A stretch of DNA of 64,000 nucleotides from Brachyspira intermedia PWS/A (GCF_000223215.1 NC_017243.1:3162001-3226000); one strand, 5' to 3'. Counted from the first letter of the stretch, positions 41,890-52,891 are shown. Translations and numbers: made by a program. Notes: generated from the letters alone by a model not told the origin.

Positions 41890-43359
41890 TTAATTTTCTT
41901 CTTTTTCATTTGACCAATTTTCTCTAGGCTCTTCTTTATCTTGAGGAGGCTCTTTACCTGTTTGTAAATATTCAATAGCAGCCTTCAACTGTTTATCATA
42001 ACGAAGATCATATATCTCTTTATAATTATCTAAGTTTCTTTCATTATATATTAAACGCTCAAGTAAATAATCGCTAGGCATTATATTTTGTTTTCTAAGC
42101 TCTTCTTTGAAAGCAGGCAAAGCTGTAGCATCTGAACTTTCATTAGGGTATTTTTTAGCATAAGCAGAAATCTGTCCGCCTTTTCTAAGCTCTGTTAAAG
42201 CTGTGATATCTGTGCTTGTAAGTTTAGGCTCTACCACAACAAAGTCAGGAGTTAAACCTTTACCATGAAGTCTTCTTCCATTTGGTGTATAATAATGTGC
42301 TACAGTGAATTTGAAAGAAGTATTATCTCTAGCATCTAATGGAAGCACATACTGAACACTGAATTTTCCGAATGTAGTTTCGCCCAAAAGTTTAGCTCTT
42401 CCGCTGTCTTGTAATGCACCTGAAAGTATTTCAGAAGCAGAAGCACTGTATTGATTAACTAAAACTAATGTATCGCCTTCAAGCCATTCATCGCCTTTCT
42501 TAGAAGCATAATAATCCTGATTTTCATTTCTGCTTCTTCCTCTTGTATAAACTATTTTTCCTTCAGTAAGGAATTCTTCTACTATATTTATAGCAGTATC
42601 AAGTCTTCCGCCAGGATTGTTTCTTAAATCAAGAATAAGTTTTTTCATACCTTGTTTTTTAAGATCGATCAAAGCATTTTCTAAATCTCTAGCAGTATCA
42701 TCACCGAAAGTAGTTATTCTTATATATCCTATATTATTATCAACCATTTTATATTTAACGCTTTTTATTTCAATGATTGCTCTTGTAAGAGGATATTTAA
42801 TAGGCTCTGCAACTCCTTCTCTTACTATAGTTAAAGTTACTTTACTGCCCTCTTTTCCTCTCATTATATTAGCGGCATTATCAACAGACATATCTTTTGT
42901 GCTTTTTCCGTCTATCTCTGTAATAATATCGCCTGATAATATACCAGCTTTTTCACCCGGGCCATCTTCTATAGGAGAAACTACCATTAAGCCTTTATCA
43001 GCATTCTTTGAAATAGAAAGTCCTACTCCGCCGTATTTACCAGACATTTCTGTATTTAATGCTGTATTTAATTCCTCATCAAGTAAAAATGTAAATGGAT
43101 CTTCAGTAGCTTCAAGCATACCTTTTATAGCTCCATACATAAGTTTTTTTGTTGTTACACTATTAGTATCAACGAAATTCTGCTGTAAAGTTGCAAATAC
43201 TTTTTGGAACAATCTGCTGTAATAATAAAAATCATTATCAGACTGAGCATTTCCCTGCTGTGCTATTGCAAGCGAAGGACTTTTAAAATTGAAAAAAGAA
43301 ATTGCTACTACAAAAATTAAAAGAAATATCCATAAAAGTCTTTCTTTGTTTTTCATCAT
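41890..43359 (-). CDS. C-terminal processing protease (CtpA/Prc, S41 family)
   Basis: The 489-residue protein has an N-terminal signal anchor (residues 8-30), a PDZ domain (GKYGGVGLSI ... GDIITEIDGKST), and the protease core with the catalytic Ser in SASASEIL and Lys in TFGKFSVQ. A Glu/Lys-rich tail follows. It works in the periplasm, trimming or degrading envelope proteins from their C-termini. AAGGA lies upstream of the first ATG. Monocistronic. Confidence 0.95.
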   Translation of the reverse strand: MMKNKERLLWIFLLIFVVAISFFNFKSPSLAIAQQGNAQSDNDFYYYSRLFQKVFATLQQNFVDTNSVTTKKLMYGAIKGMLEATEDPFTFLLDEELNTALNTEMSGKYGGVGLSISKNADKGLMVVSPIEDGPGEKAGILSGDIITEIDGKSTKDMSVDNAANIMRGKEGSKVTLTIVREGVAEPIKYPLTRAIIEIKSVKYKMVDNNIGYIRITTFGDDTARDLENALIDLKKQGMKKLILDLRNNPGGRLDTAINIVEEFLTEGKIVYTRGRSRNENQDYYASKKGDEWLEGDTLVLVNQYSASASEILSGALQDSGRAKLLGETTFGKFSVQYVLPLDARDNTSFKFTVAHYYTPNGRRLHGKGLTPDFVVVEPKLTSTDITALTELRKGGQISAYAKKYPNESSDATALPAFKEELRKQNIMPSDYLLERLIYNERNLDNYKEIYDLRYDKQLKAAIEYLQTGKEPPQDKEEPRENWSNEKEEN

Positions 43360-43568
43360 GTCTAAAATCCTTATTAAAAAATATATATAACAAATATACT
43401 ATAGTTCTAAAATTTTATACCTTATATAAGTAAATTATAACATAAATAGTAAAAAATTTATATACATAAACTTTAAAATATTATGATAACTTTATATTAT
43501 TTGCTTTACTTTTAAAATACTTTCTATATAATTAATATGTAAGTCTTTAAAATTGAACGGACATATTT

Positions 43569-44267
43569 ATGAAATATACTAAAAACTTTATATTAACTTT
43601 TGTAGTATTGGCAGCATTACTATCTTGCAATAATATCCCTACATCAGCAATATATACATTAAAACTAAAAGATAGAGCAGGCAGATATTCAGTAAAAGGC
43701 AATTTTAATAAAGATATAACATTAGACTTCATAATATTTGAAACAGGAAACATCAATTTTATAGGAAAGAAAGCAGACACAGCAAATAATCTAGGAACTT
43801 ATATACTTGGAAACCCTGAAACTACAAATAAAACTTTTTCTTTCGATATAAAAGAAACTATAAACGGAGTAGAACCTAATACTTATTTTATAGATTTTTT
43901 ATACAGTAAATTAAGATATTCTAATAATGAAATTCCATTTGAAAAAACTTCAGACAGCACAAATATAAAGTTTAATGAAAGAGTAGGAATATACTATAAT
44001 CAAAATAAAAATAATAAAATTACAGTATCAAAAAATAAAATAGAATGGAGTTATTTTACTGATGCTTATATTGATATAGCTGATTCATATAGTGAAGAAA
44101 TGGTATTTACAAAAACTGTTGATTTTCAAAATGCAAATAATGAAAATCATAGTTTTACTATAACATTTACTTTTACAGATAATTCAATAAAATTAAGATT
44201 TACTATAACAGATCCTGCATATAGTAAATATAATAGAGAAGAAGAATATAGAATAGTTTGGGAATAA
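43569..44267 (+). CDS. predicted lipoprotein of unknown function
   Basis: This 232-residue protein has a signal peptide ending in ALLSC (lipobox), then a beta-rich domain (RAGRYSVKGNFNKD, ITFTFTDNSIKLRF). It resembles no named family. The glycosyltransferase gene starts 21 bp after its stop, so they may be co-transcribed. Confidence 0.72.
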   Translation: MKYTKNFILTFVVLAALLSCNNIPTSAIYTLKLKDRAGRYSVKGNFNKDITLDFIIFETGNINFIGKKADTANNLGTYILGNPETTNKTFSFDIKETINGVEPNTYFIDFLYSKLRYSNNEIPFEKTSDSTNIKFNERVGIYYNQNKNNKITVSKNKIEWSYFTDAYIDIADSYSEEMVFTKTVDFQNANNENHSFTITFTFTDNSIKLRFTITDPAYSKYNREEEYRIVWE

Positions 44268-44288
44268 AAAATTAAAAGGTTATAATTT

Positions 44289-45398
44289 ATGATAAAAGTA
44301 TCAGTTGTTTTGCCTATATATAATGTAGAAAAATATTTACCTAAATGTTTGGATAGCATTATCAATCAGACATTAAAAGATATAGAAATAATATGCGTTA
44401 ATGATTGTTCTACAGATAGCTGTGAGAATATAATTAAAGATTATAATAAAAAAGATGATAGAATAAAACTTATTAATCATGATGAAAATCAGGGTTTAGG
44501 TTTTGCAAGAAATACAGGATTTAATAATAGCAATGCTGATTATGTGGCATTTATAGATTCAGATGATTTTGTTTCTAATGATTATATAGAACATTTATAT
44601 AATACAGCAAAAAAATACGATGCTGATATAGTTTTTACAGACAATATATATACAGTTAATGAAAGCAAGGGATATATAAAACCTTATTATCATAATAGAT
44701 TAGAAAAATGGAAAAAAGATTTCAAAGATAAATACCTTGAAGGAATAAGTAATTTTGATGTAAGCGCAATAGAAAAAGAAAATACACCTGAATATCCTCT
44801 TGCTGTTGCTTGGAATAAATTATATAAAAAAAGTTTTCTTAAAGAAAAAAAATTATTATATACAAAAGTGAGATTGGCTGAAGATGTTGATATGTTCTAT
44901 AGGATTTTGGCTAATAATCCTAAAATGTATTATAATCATAATTCAAAATATTATTATCTTCAAAGAAGTACGTCTCTTGCAGGAAGTGTGCATACTGCTA
45001 AAAAAATCCCAATAGCTATATTAGAAGTTTTTGAAAATGTATTTAATTATTATAAAGAAAATAAAAAAGAATTATTAATAGAATGTAATTATTATAATTT
45101 CTTATCATTAATGCATACATTCAATAATTATAAGGCGGATAATAAAAATGAGTTCTATAAAAAATGTCATGAACTAATGAAAAAATTAGATGTAGAAATA
45201 GACAGAGATAAACATGCTTTTTATGCTTATAGTGTATATATAATGAAAACTTATGATGATTATAATATCTATTTAGAAAAGATTGAATCAATCAAGAAAA
45301 AAGTTTTTGATGCAGCTTGGTGGATACCTTCAATTACATTAAGAGAGAAATATAAAAAAGCAAATCTCGATAAGCTTGCAAATAAAAATTGGAAATAG
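44289..45398 (+). CDS. family 2 glycosyltransferase
   Basis: The 369-residue enzyme has the GT-A core: SVVLPIYNVEKYLPKCLDS, the VNDCSTD turn, FARNTGF and the metal-binding FIDSDD. Soluble, with no membrane helix, so it acts at the cytosolic membrane face on surface glycans. AAAGG precedes the ATG. The sugar cannot be told. No other glycan genes are adjacent. Confidence 0.93.
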   Translation: MIKVSVVLPIYNVEKYLPKCLDSIINQTLKDIEIICVNDCSTDSCENIIKDYNKKDDRIKLINHDENQGLGFARNTGFNNSNADYVAFIDSDDFVSNDYIEHLYNTAKKYDADIVFTDNIYTVNESKGYIKPYYHNRLEKWKKDFKDKYLEGISNFDVSAIEKENTPEYPLAVAWNKLYKKSFLKEKKLLYTKVRLAEDVDMFYRILANNPKMYYNHNSKYYYLQRSTSLAGSVHTAKKIPIAILEVFENVFNYYKENKKELLIECNYYNFLSLMHTFNNYKADNKNEFYKKCHELMKKLDVEIDRDKHAFYAYSVYIMKTYDDYNIYLEKIESIKKKVFDAAWWIPSITLREKYKKANLDKLANKNWK

Positions 45399-45480
45399 AA
45401 AAAGATCAAATACTTGAAAAAACATTCAATTATACTATACTAATAAAATTAAAAATAATAAAAGGTATTAAAACTGCATA

Positions 45481-45999
45481 ATGAAAAAAGAATATAAATA
45501 CAGATTAACAGAAGATGATTTTATAGATTTTCAGCTTCATTATTTGAAATCAAATTCAAATATGACTTCATCAGTAAAGAAAACTATTATAATACTTGTA
45601 GTGTTGTATATTGTAGTATTTGCATCTATGGCAATATATTTCAGAGATAATGCCTTTTTAATAGTAGTAATAGCTTTACTAGTGTCTGCTTTTTCTATTC
45701 TTCAAATATTCACATATAAAAAACGCCTTGAGAAAAAGATTGTTAAAAAAGTAAAAGAGTATGTAAGAAGCGGTAAATTGGATAAGGTTTTTGGAGATAA
45801 AGAATTAACTATATATGACAATAAAGTTGTTTTCAAAGAAGATAAAGGAACAAGTCAATTTAATAAAGATGAAATAATAAAAATAGATTCTACAAATAAA
45901 TGCGTATTTTTTTATATAGATGAAATGTCGGCCATAATAATACCTAAGCAAATATTGAACTCTGAAGATATAGATTTGCTTTTATCGTATAAAAAATAA
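45481..45999 (+). CDS. YcxB-like membrane protein
   Basis: This 172-residue protein has two adjacent membrane helices (about residues 35-55 and 58-78) followed by a soluble tail where VFKEDKGTSQFNKDEIIKID and FYIDEMSAIIIPKQ fit the YcxB C-terminal domain. Function of the family unknown. Its stop is only 4 bp from the end of the convergent alr gene, with no terminator between. Confidence 0.68.
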   Translation: MKKEYKYRLTEDDFIDFQLHYLKSNSNMTSSVKKTIIILVVLYIVVFASMAIYFRDNAFLIVVIALLVSAFSILQIFTYKKRLEKKIVKKVKEYVRSGKLDKVFGDKELTIYDNKVVFKEDKGTSQFNKDEIIKIDSTNKCVFFYIDEMSAIIIPKQILNSEDIDLLLSYKK

Positions 46000-46003
46000 T
46001 TTA

Positions 46004-47101
46004 TTATTCTATATAAACTCTTTTTACTCTTTCGCCTATATTAACAAGCACTTCATGGCTTATGCTTCCTATTCTTTCGGCTAAAGTATCAGCATTAATT
46101 CTTTCATCATTTCCGAATATCAAAACTTCATCGCCAATTTTTATATTATCATTTCCTATTTCGGCAATGATAGAATCCATGCACACTCTTCCGCGTAAAG
46201 GATAATATTTTCCATTAATTTTAACTTCCCAATTATTGGATAATTTTCTTGGTACTCCGTCAGCATATCCTATAGGTATAACGGCAACTTTAGTATCTTT
46301 CTCTGCAGTCCATGTCATTCCATAAGAAATACTTTCACCTTTCTTTATATTTCTTACTAAAACAACATGAGATTTTAAATTGAGTATAGGCTTAATACCT
46401 AAAAATTCATCATTATAGCCGTAAAGTATAATTCCAGCACGTACCATATCAAAATAAGTGTTCTTATATGAAATTATAGCTGCAGAATTGGAAGTATGAG
46501 CATTTTTTATTTCTATTCCATTTTTATTCAAATCATTCAATACATTATTAAAAACTTCAATCTGTTTATTAGTAAAGCTCACAGAATAATCATCTTGCAT
46601 ATCTGAAGCAGCATAATGAGTATTGATACCTTCTATATTCAAAGTATCATAAGATAATATCTTTTTTGCCAAGGAAACTACTTCTTCAGGCTTAGCACCC
46701 ATTCTGTTTAATCCTGTATCAACTTTTATATAAAGGTTCAAATTACCGCCGTTCTTTTTCAAAAAATTATCATAAGATTCTAAGCATTCATCATTGCTGA
46801 TAATAGGACTTAGATTATATTTGCATACCAAATCTGATTCATCTTTAAAATGCTGAAATAAAACTAATATAGGAAGTTTAATTCCTGCCTCTCTTATTTT
46901 TATACCCTCTTCAACATTGGCAACACCCAAAGCATCCGCCCCAAATCTTTCTGATGCCTTCGATATCTCTATCAAACCATGTCCGTAAGCATTAGCCTTA
47001 ACAATATTAAGAAGTTTTACATCTTTTATAATAGACTTTATAATCTGCATATTTTTTTTCAAAATAGATAAATCAATTTCTGCTATAGTATAATTTGCCA
47101 T
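46004..47101 (-). CDS. alr: alanine racemase
   Basis: The 365-residue enzyme has the PLP lysine in VKANAYGHG, the LYIKVDTGLNRMG barrel strand, the catalytic Tyr in ISYGMTW, and VCMDSIIAEIG. It makes D-alanine for peptidoglycan. Cytosolic. It sits in a minus-strand block with murA, another cell-wall gene, although mcp and flgF lie between. Ends 4 bp from the convergent gene. Confidence 0.96.
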   Translation of the reverse strand: MANYTIAEIDLSILKKNMQIIKSIIKDVKLLNIVKANAYGHGLIEISKASERFGADALGVANVEEGIKIREAGIKLPILVLFQHFKDESDLVCKYNLSPIISNDECLESYDNFLKKNGGNLNLYIKVDTGLNRMGAKPEEVVSLAKKILSYDTLNIEGINTHYAASDMQDDYSVSFTNKQIEVFNNVLNDLNKNGIEIKNAHTSNSAAIISYKNTYFDMVRAGIILYGYNDEFLGIKPILNLKSHVVLVRNIKKGESISYGMTWTAEKDTKVAVIPIGYADGVPRKLSNNWEVKINGKYYPLRGRVCMDSIIAEIGNDNIKIGDEVLIFGNDERINADTLAERIGSISHEVLVNIGERVKRVYIE

Positions 47102-47154
47102 AATCTAAACCTACTTATTTTTTAATAGTTAAAACTTTATTATTAGAGAAATAT

Positions 47155-47190
47155 AAAAAATGAGATATTATTATGCATAATATCTCATTA
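47155..47190 (-). terminator. terminator of the chemotaxis receptor gene
   Basis: The stem TGAGATATTAT / ATAATATCTCA with a 5-nt loop is followed on the minus strand by TTTTTTATA, 22 bp after the receptor gene's stop codon. Confidence 0.85.
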
Positions 47191-47211
47191 TTAAAAGTCA
47201 TAAATATATAT

Positions 47212-50097
47212 TTACATACTAAACATTTCAGGATTTTTGAAATCCTCTTTAAGCATCTCTAATACATCATCATCTTTTTTGAATTCATCATTATCCCTCT
47301 TGAATTCTTCTTCAAGACTTCTAAGCTCCATATCCATTCTTTCATCAACAGTATAATTTTCAGGATTCTTTTTAGCAACTCTTTCATTTTTAGCTTCTTC
47401 TAAATTGTCTGCATTAGTAACAAACTTACCCATAAGCTCATTAAATTTCACAAATATTTCATTTAATTTACTTGTGGCTGTGTAGAATTCTTTATTACCC
47501 TCAACAGTTTTTACAGAAAGCTCATTCAAAAAGCTCATAGCATGCATAACTTCTTTAGCACCGGAACTATTAGCTTCAATTATATCAGAAACTTCTCTAG
47601 TAATCTGGTCAAGCAAAGTAATTTGGCTGTCTACCACATCACCGCTGTTCATCTGTTCTTTTACGCTATCTTTAACCCCTGTTGTAATATTATTCAAGTG
47701 TCTAATTGTTTCAAGTATATCTCTACCGCCAACCTCTAACTCACTGTTTGCAGTATTTATCTCAGAAACAACTCTTGCGGTATTTTCTGACATATCAAGT
47801 ATGTTATCAAGAGATTTACCACTATTACTTGCAAGCTCCACTGTTTCTTCTATTCTCTTAGTAATAGCTTTAATGATGTTAGTAATAGATTTAGTGTTAT
47901 CAGCTGTGTGCTCAGCCAAAGATCTAATCTCGTCAGCAACTACAGAGAAACCTCTTCCTTGTTCTCCAGCATGTGCAGCCTCGATAGCTGCGTTCATAGC
48001 CAAAAGGTTAGTCTGTTCAGCAATACCTTGAATAACGTTAACTATCTCTTTAATCTGGTCAGAGCTTTCCTCAATACCTCTAACCGCCTCAATAACTTCG
48101 TCTACCGTATCACCGCCGTCATGAGCATCAACAAGAAGTTTTTTAGAGAAACTGTCTGCTTTATTAACGCTTCTTGCCACTGATGTAATATTAGATATCA
48201 TCTCCTCAATAGAAGCTGATGTTTGTTCCACAGCTGATGACTGACGTTCCATATTATCATTAATTTTATAGATTGTCTGTAAAAGCTCTTCTACAGCAAT
48301 AGAAGCTGATGAAAAGGCATGTCTTTGCTGATCTGTAGAATTAGTAACATTCTGTATAGAAGTAATAATATTATTAACACTAGCTACACTTTCAGTGATA
48401 CTTGAGCTTTGATCATTTATTCTGTTGGTATTTTCATCGATAATTTTTTCTATTACTTTTATCTCCTCAAATACCTTATAACTTTCTATTTTTAAGTCTC
48501 CTATAAGATTATCCAAACTAGATAAGAATAAGTTAAAATTATAAATTAAAACACCTATTTCATCATTGTTCTTTGAGGATATTCTTTTTCTTAAATCTCC
48601 ATTTCCACCTAAAAGCATTTTTGTAGATTGATTAGCTCTGCTTATAGAAGATAAAAGTATTTTTAATATAACTAAATAAATAACAAAGAACAAAATAAAT
48701 ATAGATATAAATATAAATATAAAATTAAATATTTGTATATTTATATCAGAATCTTTTATTATTGTACTTACATCTTTATAATATAAGCCTATAACTTTTA
48801 ATTCCTCTATATATGAAACTATAGCAATAGATTTTTTTCCTGCTATATTAATAGGATAAAATATTTCAAATGTTTTATTAGCTCCAAATGATTTCTCAAA
48901 ATTTTCTATATTTTTAACAAGATCTGGAGATGATGATAATACCTCTGAAGCACTTTCAGCTATATATCTGCTGTCAGAGCCAAGTATTATATCTCTTTTT
49001 ACAGCAACATAATAAATATAAGACCATTGAGATAGAAGATCATTCTTTTTTATTATACTATTAACATTTCCTATACCTGTTTCAGATATAAGATATCCAA
49101 TGTCTCTTCCAAATAACCTTAAAGGAGTATAAGCAGATACATATATATTATTTCTATCATAAACATCTATGCCTAAGGTTACAAAGTTATTTTGTATGTC
49201 ATTTTCTAAAAAATTATGAATAGTTAAAGCATCTGATACTCTACTTGTATATCTGTCTGTAGCAGAATCTTTTGATATTGTTACAGAATAAGGAAGATCT
49301 GTATCTAAATATTCCTGATTTATATTAACTGAAACTGAATCATATTTATTTTCTAAAGTATCATTTATATATGCCAATCTATTAACAAAATGAGTTTGTA
49401 TATCATCTCTTGAAATTACATTCTTATTAGAATAAATATTAAGTACTGCTTCTGAATAGGACATCATATCTAATTTTATATTATCATCAAATTTTTTCAT
49501 ATTATCAGATATAGTAAGCATTTCATTTAATACTAAATTGCTGTAATTTTTTAAATAAACATCTTCTTCTATAGATACATGATTCAAAAGAAAAGCTAAT
49601 ATTATAGTTGAGAAGAACAAATATACTATAAGTCCCAATTTAGCTATAAGAGGTATATAAAAAGTTACTATATTTTCATCTAATTCAAAATTCTTAGATA
49701 ATAATTTAAATAATAGCATAAATACGCATGATAATAAAGCGGCATTTATGGTAGCATTGAATATAGCCAATGCCGTAGTATGTAAAAATGCTTTAGTTAT
49801 AAGAGAGTATCCTATTATTTCTATAATACTTCCTACTAAGGAAATTATAAAAAACACCAATATCACTCTGCTGGCTAATTTTATCTCAGAATTTAACCTC
49901 CACATTTTTAAATACTTAAAGAAGAATATAAAAGAGATTGCAGAAAAGACTATTTTTAGTCCATAAATTGGCGGGATTTCTTTATATATAAAAAATAAAG
50001 CTATATTCCAAATAACGATATCCACTAATAAATATATTGGAATAGTTAAAATTCTTAGCCTTCTAATAACATGTAGTTTTATCTTTTCTGAAGCCAT
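47212..50097 (-). CDS. large methyl-accepting chemotaxis protein with multi-helix N-terminus
   Basis: The 961-residue receptor starts with about five membrane helices (residues 16-170), then an extracytoplasmic sensor of about 280 residues, another helix (452-480), a HAMP-like region, and the signalling hairpin tip [20 protein letters not shown] with [17 protein letters not shown]. The tip pairs with CheW/CheA. Most receptors have only two helices; the extra N-terminal bundle is unusual. The ligand is unknown. It ends in an acidic/basic tail without a CheR-docking pentapeptide. Confidence 0.93.
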   Translation of the reverse strand: MASEKIKLHVIRRLRILTIPIYLLVDIVIWNIALFFIYKEIPPIYGLKIVFSAISFIFFFKYLKMWRLNSEIKLASRVILVFFIISLVGSIIEIIGYSLITKAFLHTTALAIFNATINAALLSCVFMLLFKLLSKNFELDENIVTFYIPLIAKLGLIVYLFFSTIILAFLLNHVSIEEDVYLKNYSNLVLNEMLTISDNMKKFDDNIKLDMMSYSEAVLNIYSNKNVISRDDIQTHFVNRLAYINDTLENKYDSVSVNINQEYLDTDLPYSVTISKDSATDRYTSRVSDALTIHNFLENDIQNNFVTLGIDVYDRNNIYVSAYTPLRLFGRDIGYLISETGIGNVNSIIKKNDLLSQWSYIYYVAVKRDIILGSDSRYIAESASEVLSSSPDLVKNIENFEKSFGANKTFEIFYPINIAGKKSIAIVSYIEELKVIGLYYKDVSTIIKDSDINIQIFNFIFIFISIFILFFVIYLVILKILLSSISRANQSTKMLLGGNGDLRKRISSKNNDEIGVLIYNFNLFLSSLDNLIGDLKIESYKVFEEIKVIEKIIDENTNRINDQSSSITESVASVNNIITSIQNVTNSTDQQRHAFSSASIAVEELLQTIYKINDNMERQSSAVEQTSASIEEMISNITSVARSVNKADSFSKKLLVDAHDGGDTVDEVIEAVRGIEESSDQIKEIVNVIQGIAEQTNLLAMNAAIEAAHAGEQGRGFSVVADEIRSLAEHTADNTKSITNIIKAITKRIEETVELASNSGKSLDNILDMSENTARVVSEINTANSELEVGGRDILETIRHLNNITTGVKDSVKEQMNSGDVVDSQITLLDQITREVSDIIEANSSGAKEVMHAMSFLNELSVKTVEGNKEFYTATSKLNEIFVKFNELMGKFVTNADNLEEAKNERVAKKNPENYTVDERMDMELRSLEEEFKRDNDEFKKDDDVLEMLKEDFKNPEMFSM

Positions 50098-50197
50098 AAT
50101 ATCCTCTATTAAATAAATGCATTAATATACTATTATATATTATCGTTTATTTTTTATCAAAATTTATTTGTAAAAAAATGAAGCATATATTAAAAAA

Positions 50198-51046
50198 TTA
50201 TACTCTTCCTACTTCATTAATTACTCTGCCAACCAATGTATCATGAGTAGCTATAGTTTTGGAATTTAATTCATAAGCACGCTGAACTTCAATCATTCTA
50301 ACCATTTCATTTATAGGGTTTACATTGCTCATTTCTAAAAATCTTGATAATACTTTAGGTCTATCTACACCTTTTTGGGCTATATAAGCAGGACCGCTGA
50401 TATCTGTATCTACCCAGAAAGATTCACCTTCTTTTTTCAAATATCTTTCATTATCAAATCTTACTATTTTTAATGTATCAAGTATCTCTTCATCTTCCCA
50501 TTCATTATCATTAAACTGTACAAATGTATTGCCGTCTTGATATCTTCTATTTATACTTACTCTGCCTTCTTCGTCTATATTGAAGTTATTAGTTTTTATC
50601 TGAATATAACCATTCTCGCCCATAACTTTATAGCCATGTTTAGTTACAAGATAATGATCTTTATCTATTAAAAAACTTCCGTTTCTTGTATATCTTTCAC
50701 CATTAGGAGTTTCTATAGCAAAGAATCCTTTATCGCCCAAAGCTATATCAAGCTGATTGCCTGTTTCTCTCAAAGAACCCTGCTCCCATTCTGTGAAAAC
50801 TTCATTAACTTCAACACCTGTTCCCATTCTTCCTACATAAGGTCTTACATCTGTAGAACCAAGCGGAAATATTACTACTCCGTCATCTTCTGTTCTTGCA
50901 GCCATCATTTCTGGAAAAGCCTTAAAGCTTACTGTATCTCTTTTAAATCCAGGTTTATCTACATTAGCCAAATTGTTAGCTACAACATCTAGTCTAGCCT
51001 GTTCAGCCATCATTCCGCTAGCACCTGTATAAACTCCTCTTACCAT
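50198..51046 (-). CDS. flgF: flagellar basal-body rod protein, FlgF/FlgG family
   Basis: The 282-residue protein has the rod/hook N-terminal motif ASGMMAEQARLDVVANNLANVDKPGFK, a middle domain with GSLRETGNQLDIALGDKGFF, and the C-terminal EMSNVNPINEMVRMIEVQRAYELNSK. Such proteins form the distal or proximal rod of the periplasmic flagella. Whether it is FlgF (FlhO) or FlgG cannot be settled here; no second rod gene is next to it. It starts 17 bp after murA, so both are probably on one transcript. Confidence 0.9.
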   Translation of the reverse strand: MVRGVYTGASGMMAEQARLDVVANNLANVDKPGFKRDTVSFKAFPEMMAARTEDDGVVIFPLGSTDVRPYVGRMGTGVEVNEVFTEWEQGSLRETGNQLDIALGDKGFFAIETPNGERYTRNGSFLIDKDHYLVTKHGYKVMGENGYIQIKTNNFNIDEEGRVSINRRYQDGNTFVQFNDNEWEDEEILDTLKIVRFDNERYLKKEGESFWVDTDISGPAYIAQKGVDRPKVLSRFLEMSNVNPINEMVRMIEVQRAYELNSKTIATHDTLVGRVINEVGRV

Positions 51047-51063
51047 CTATAATCCCCCTAATT

Positions 51064-52359
51064 TTAATTCTTAATAATATAATTATAAAATATCATCTTT
51101 TTCTTTTTTGTTTCTATATTAATAGTTTTTAATTTTTCTTCTAAATTTTCATATCCTCTTTCTATATGATAGATTCTATGAACATTAGTTGTACCTTTAG
51201 CTATAGCTCCGGCAGCAACCAAAGCAGCACCCGCACGCAAATCGCTAGCTTGAACATCGGCACCTGATAACTCTTTACCGCCGTTTACAACTATATCTGA
51301 AGTATTCAACTCTATATCAGCGCCCATACGAACAAGTTCCGGTACATGACTAAATCTATCAGGATAAATGCCCTCTATAAGCTCGCTCTTACCTTTTATA
51401 GTGCATGCCAATGTTGTATAAATAGCCTGCAAGTCTGTAGGAAAACCGGGATAAGGCAATGTTTCTACTTTAAAAGGCTTTAATTCTTTATTTCTTGCAT
51501 CTATTTCTATAGTAGTTTCTGTAGTTTTTATATCACAACCTATATCTGAAAGCAAATCTAATACATAAGTTAAATGTTTAGGCTCTGCATTTTCAAGCTT
51601 CAACTTACCTCTTCCGGCAGCAGCTATTGCTAGGAAAGTACCTGTTTCTATTCTATCAGGAATAACAGTAAACTCTGCACCATGAAGAGCTTCAACACCC
51701 TCTATAGTTAGAATATCAGTACCGCCGCCTGTGATTTTTGCTCCCATAGCACTAAGCAAATCAACCAAATTAGTACATTCCGGTTCTTTTGCAGCATTTC
51801 TTATGATAGTAGTACCTTTAGCCAAAGTAGCCGCCATCATAACATTATCAGTACCTAATACTGTAGGACCGAATTTGCCTGACAAGTCCATATCAGCACC
51901 TATTAAATCGCCTTCAACTCTAGCATCTATATATCCTGCTGTAATATCTATTTTAGCTCCTAATGCTTCCATTCCTTTCAAATGCAAATCTATTGGTCTT
52001 GGACCGAAAGCACATCCGCCCGGATATGATACTCTGCAATGCTTTCTTTTAGCTAGTAATGGCCCTAATACTATTATAGAGCCTCTCATCTTTTTAACTA
52101 ATTTATAAGGAGCTTCCTCGCTTTTTCCGTTATGAGATATTATTACAGTGGTATTATTTTTAAAATCTACTTTTTTCCCTAAAGGCTCTAATATATTTAT
52201 AAGAACATGCACGTCTACCAAATCTGGAACATTATGAAGTATAACAGGCTCATCTGTTAAAATAGATGCAACAAGCAAAGGCAATGATGCATTTTTTGAT
52301 CCTGATACCTTTAATACTCCCCCAATATTGTTTGAACCTTCTATCATATATTTATACAT
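51064..52359 (-). CDS. murA: UDP-N-acetylglucosamine 1-carboxyvinyltransferase (MurA)
   Basis: The 431-residue enzyme has SGSKNASLPLL (catalytic Lys) and the loop YPGGCAFGPRPIDLH, where Cys is the fosfomycin target. Repeated inside-out alpha/beta units fill the rest, ending with RAGAALVAAG and the RGYENLEEKL tail. It commits UDP-GlcNAc to peptidoglycan using PEP. First gene before the flagellar rod gene. GGCGGA precedes the ATG. Confidence 0.97.
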   Translation of the reverse strand: MYKYMIEGSNNIGGVLKVSGSKNASLPLLVASILTDEPVILHNVPDLVDVHVLINILEPLGKKVDFKNNTTVIISHNGKSEEAPYKLVKKMRGSIIVLGPLLAKRKHCRVSYPGGCAFGPRPIDLHLKGMEALGAKIDITAGYIDARVEGDLIGADMDLSGKFGPTVLGTDNVMMAATLAKGTTIIRNAAKEPECTNLVDLLSAMGAKITGGGTDILTIEGVEALHGAEFTVIPDRIETGTFLAIAAAGRGKLKLENAEPKHLTYVLDLLSDIGCDIKTTETTIEIDARNKELKPFKVETLPYPGFPTDLQAIYTTLACTIKGKSELIEGIYPDRFSHVPELVRMGADIELNTSDIVVNGGKELSGADVQASDLRAGAALVAAGAIAKGTTNVHRIYHIERGYENLEEKLKTINIETKKKKMIFYNYIIKN

Positions 52360-52483
52360 ATATTTTCCGCCTTTAAACTTTAAAAGTATAAAAATTCTGC
52401 TTTCTTTATTTTCGGTATAATGAAAAAAGCCTTAATAAATTTTATTCATATATTATGTAAATATTAAAAATTCATCATTAAAA

Positions 52484-52772
52484 CGCACGGTAAATAGGCT
52501 TAAATATATAATTTAAATCACCATTCTCCATAATCATATATTTTTAATCTCATTAACTCGTGCGGTATATTCTGCCCCAATTTTAAAAAAACTTGGGCGG
52601 GTGCTGTAATTTATGATTCAGCTTTAAGCTGTAATTTATGATTCAGCTTTAAAATATAATTAAAACTAAAATTCAAAAAATAGTAACAAAGCATAAAGGG
52701 CGGGGTATGTAAATAAAATTTTAAACTTATTTTTTATTAACTTTTCCCGCAGCAAAAGTTGCAAAAGTGCCA
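52484..52772 (+). repeat. modular repeat arm A-B-C with 25-bp internal duplication
   Basis: A spans 52484-52564 (81 bp). B (CTTGGGCGGGTGCTGTAA) at 52592, 28 bp after A. C (AAAGGGCGGGG) at 52695, 103 bp after B and not 77-80, because a 25-bp segment containing ATTTATGATTCAGC is tandemly doubled. A hairpin (TTAACTTTT ... AAAGTTG) follows at 52735-52772. This A is nearly identical to the A at 54081. It opens the bracket around the lipoprotein gene at 53348. Confidence 0.82.
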
Positions 52773-52891
52773 AAATATATTTTATTTGAAACCTTATCAT
52801 GAAGTAAATATTATATTTACAATAATAATTAATTACCACCCTAAAGGGAGGGCAAATGTAATTAATTTTTAAATTTATAATATTAAAATAA

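Noticed and set aside
42617-43222. 201-codon frame opposite the C-terminal protease
   Set aside because: It is the antisense shadow of a well-conserved gene, with no ribosome site and no recognisable domain.
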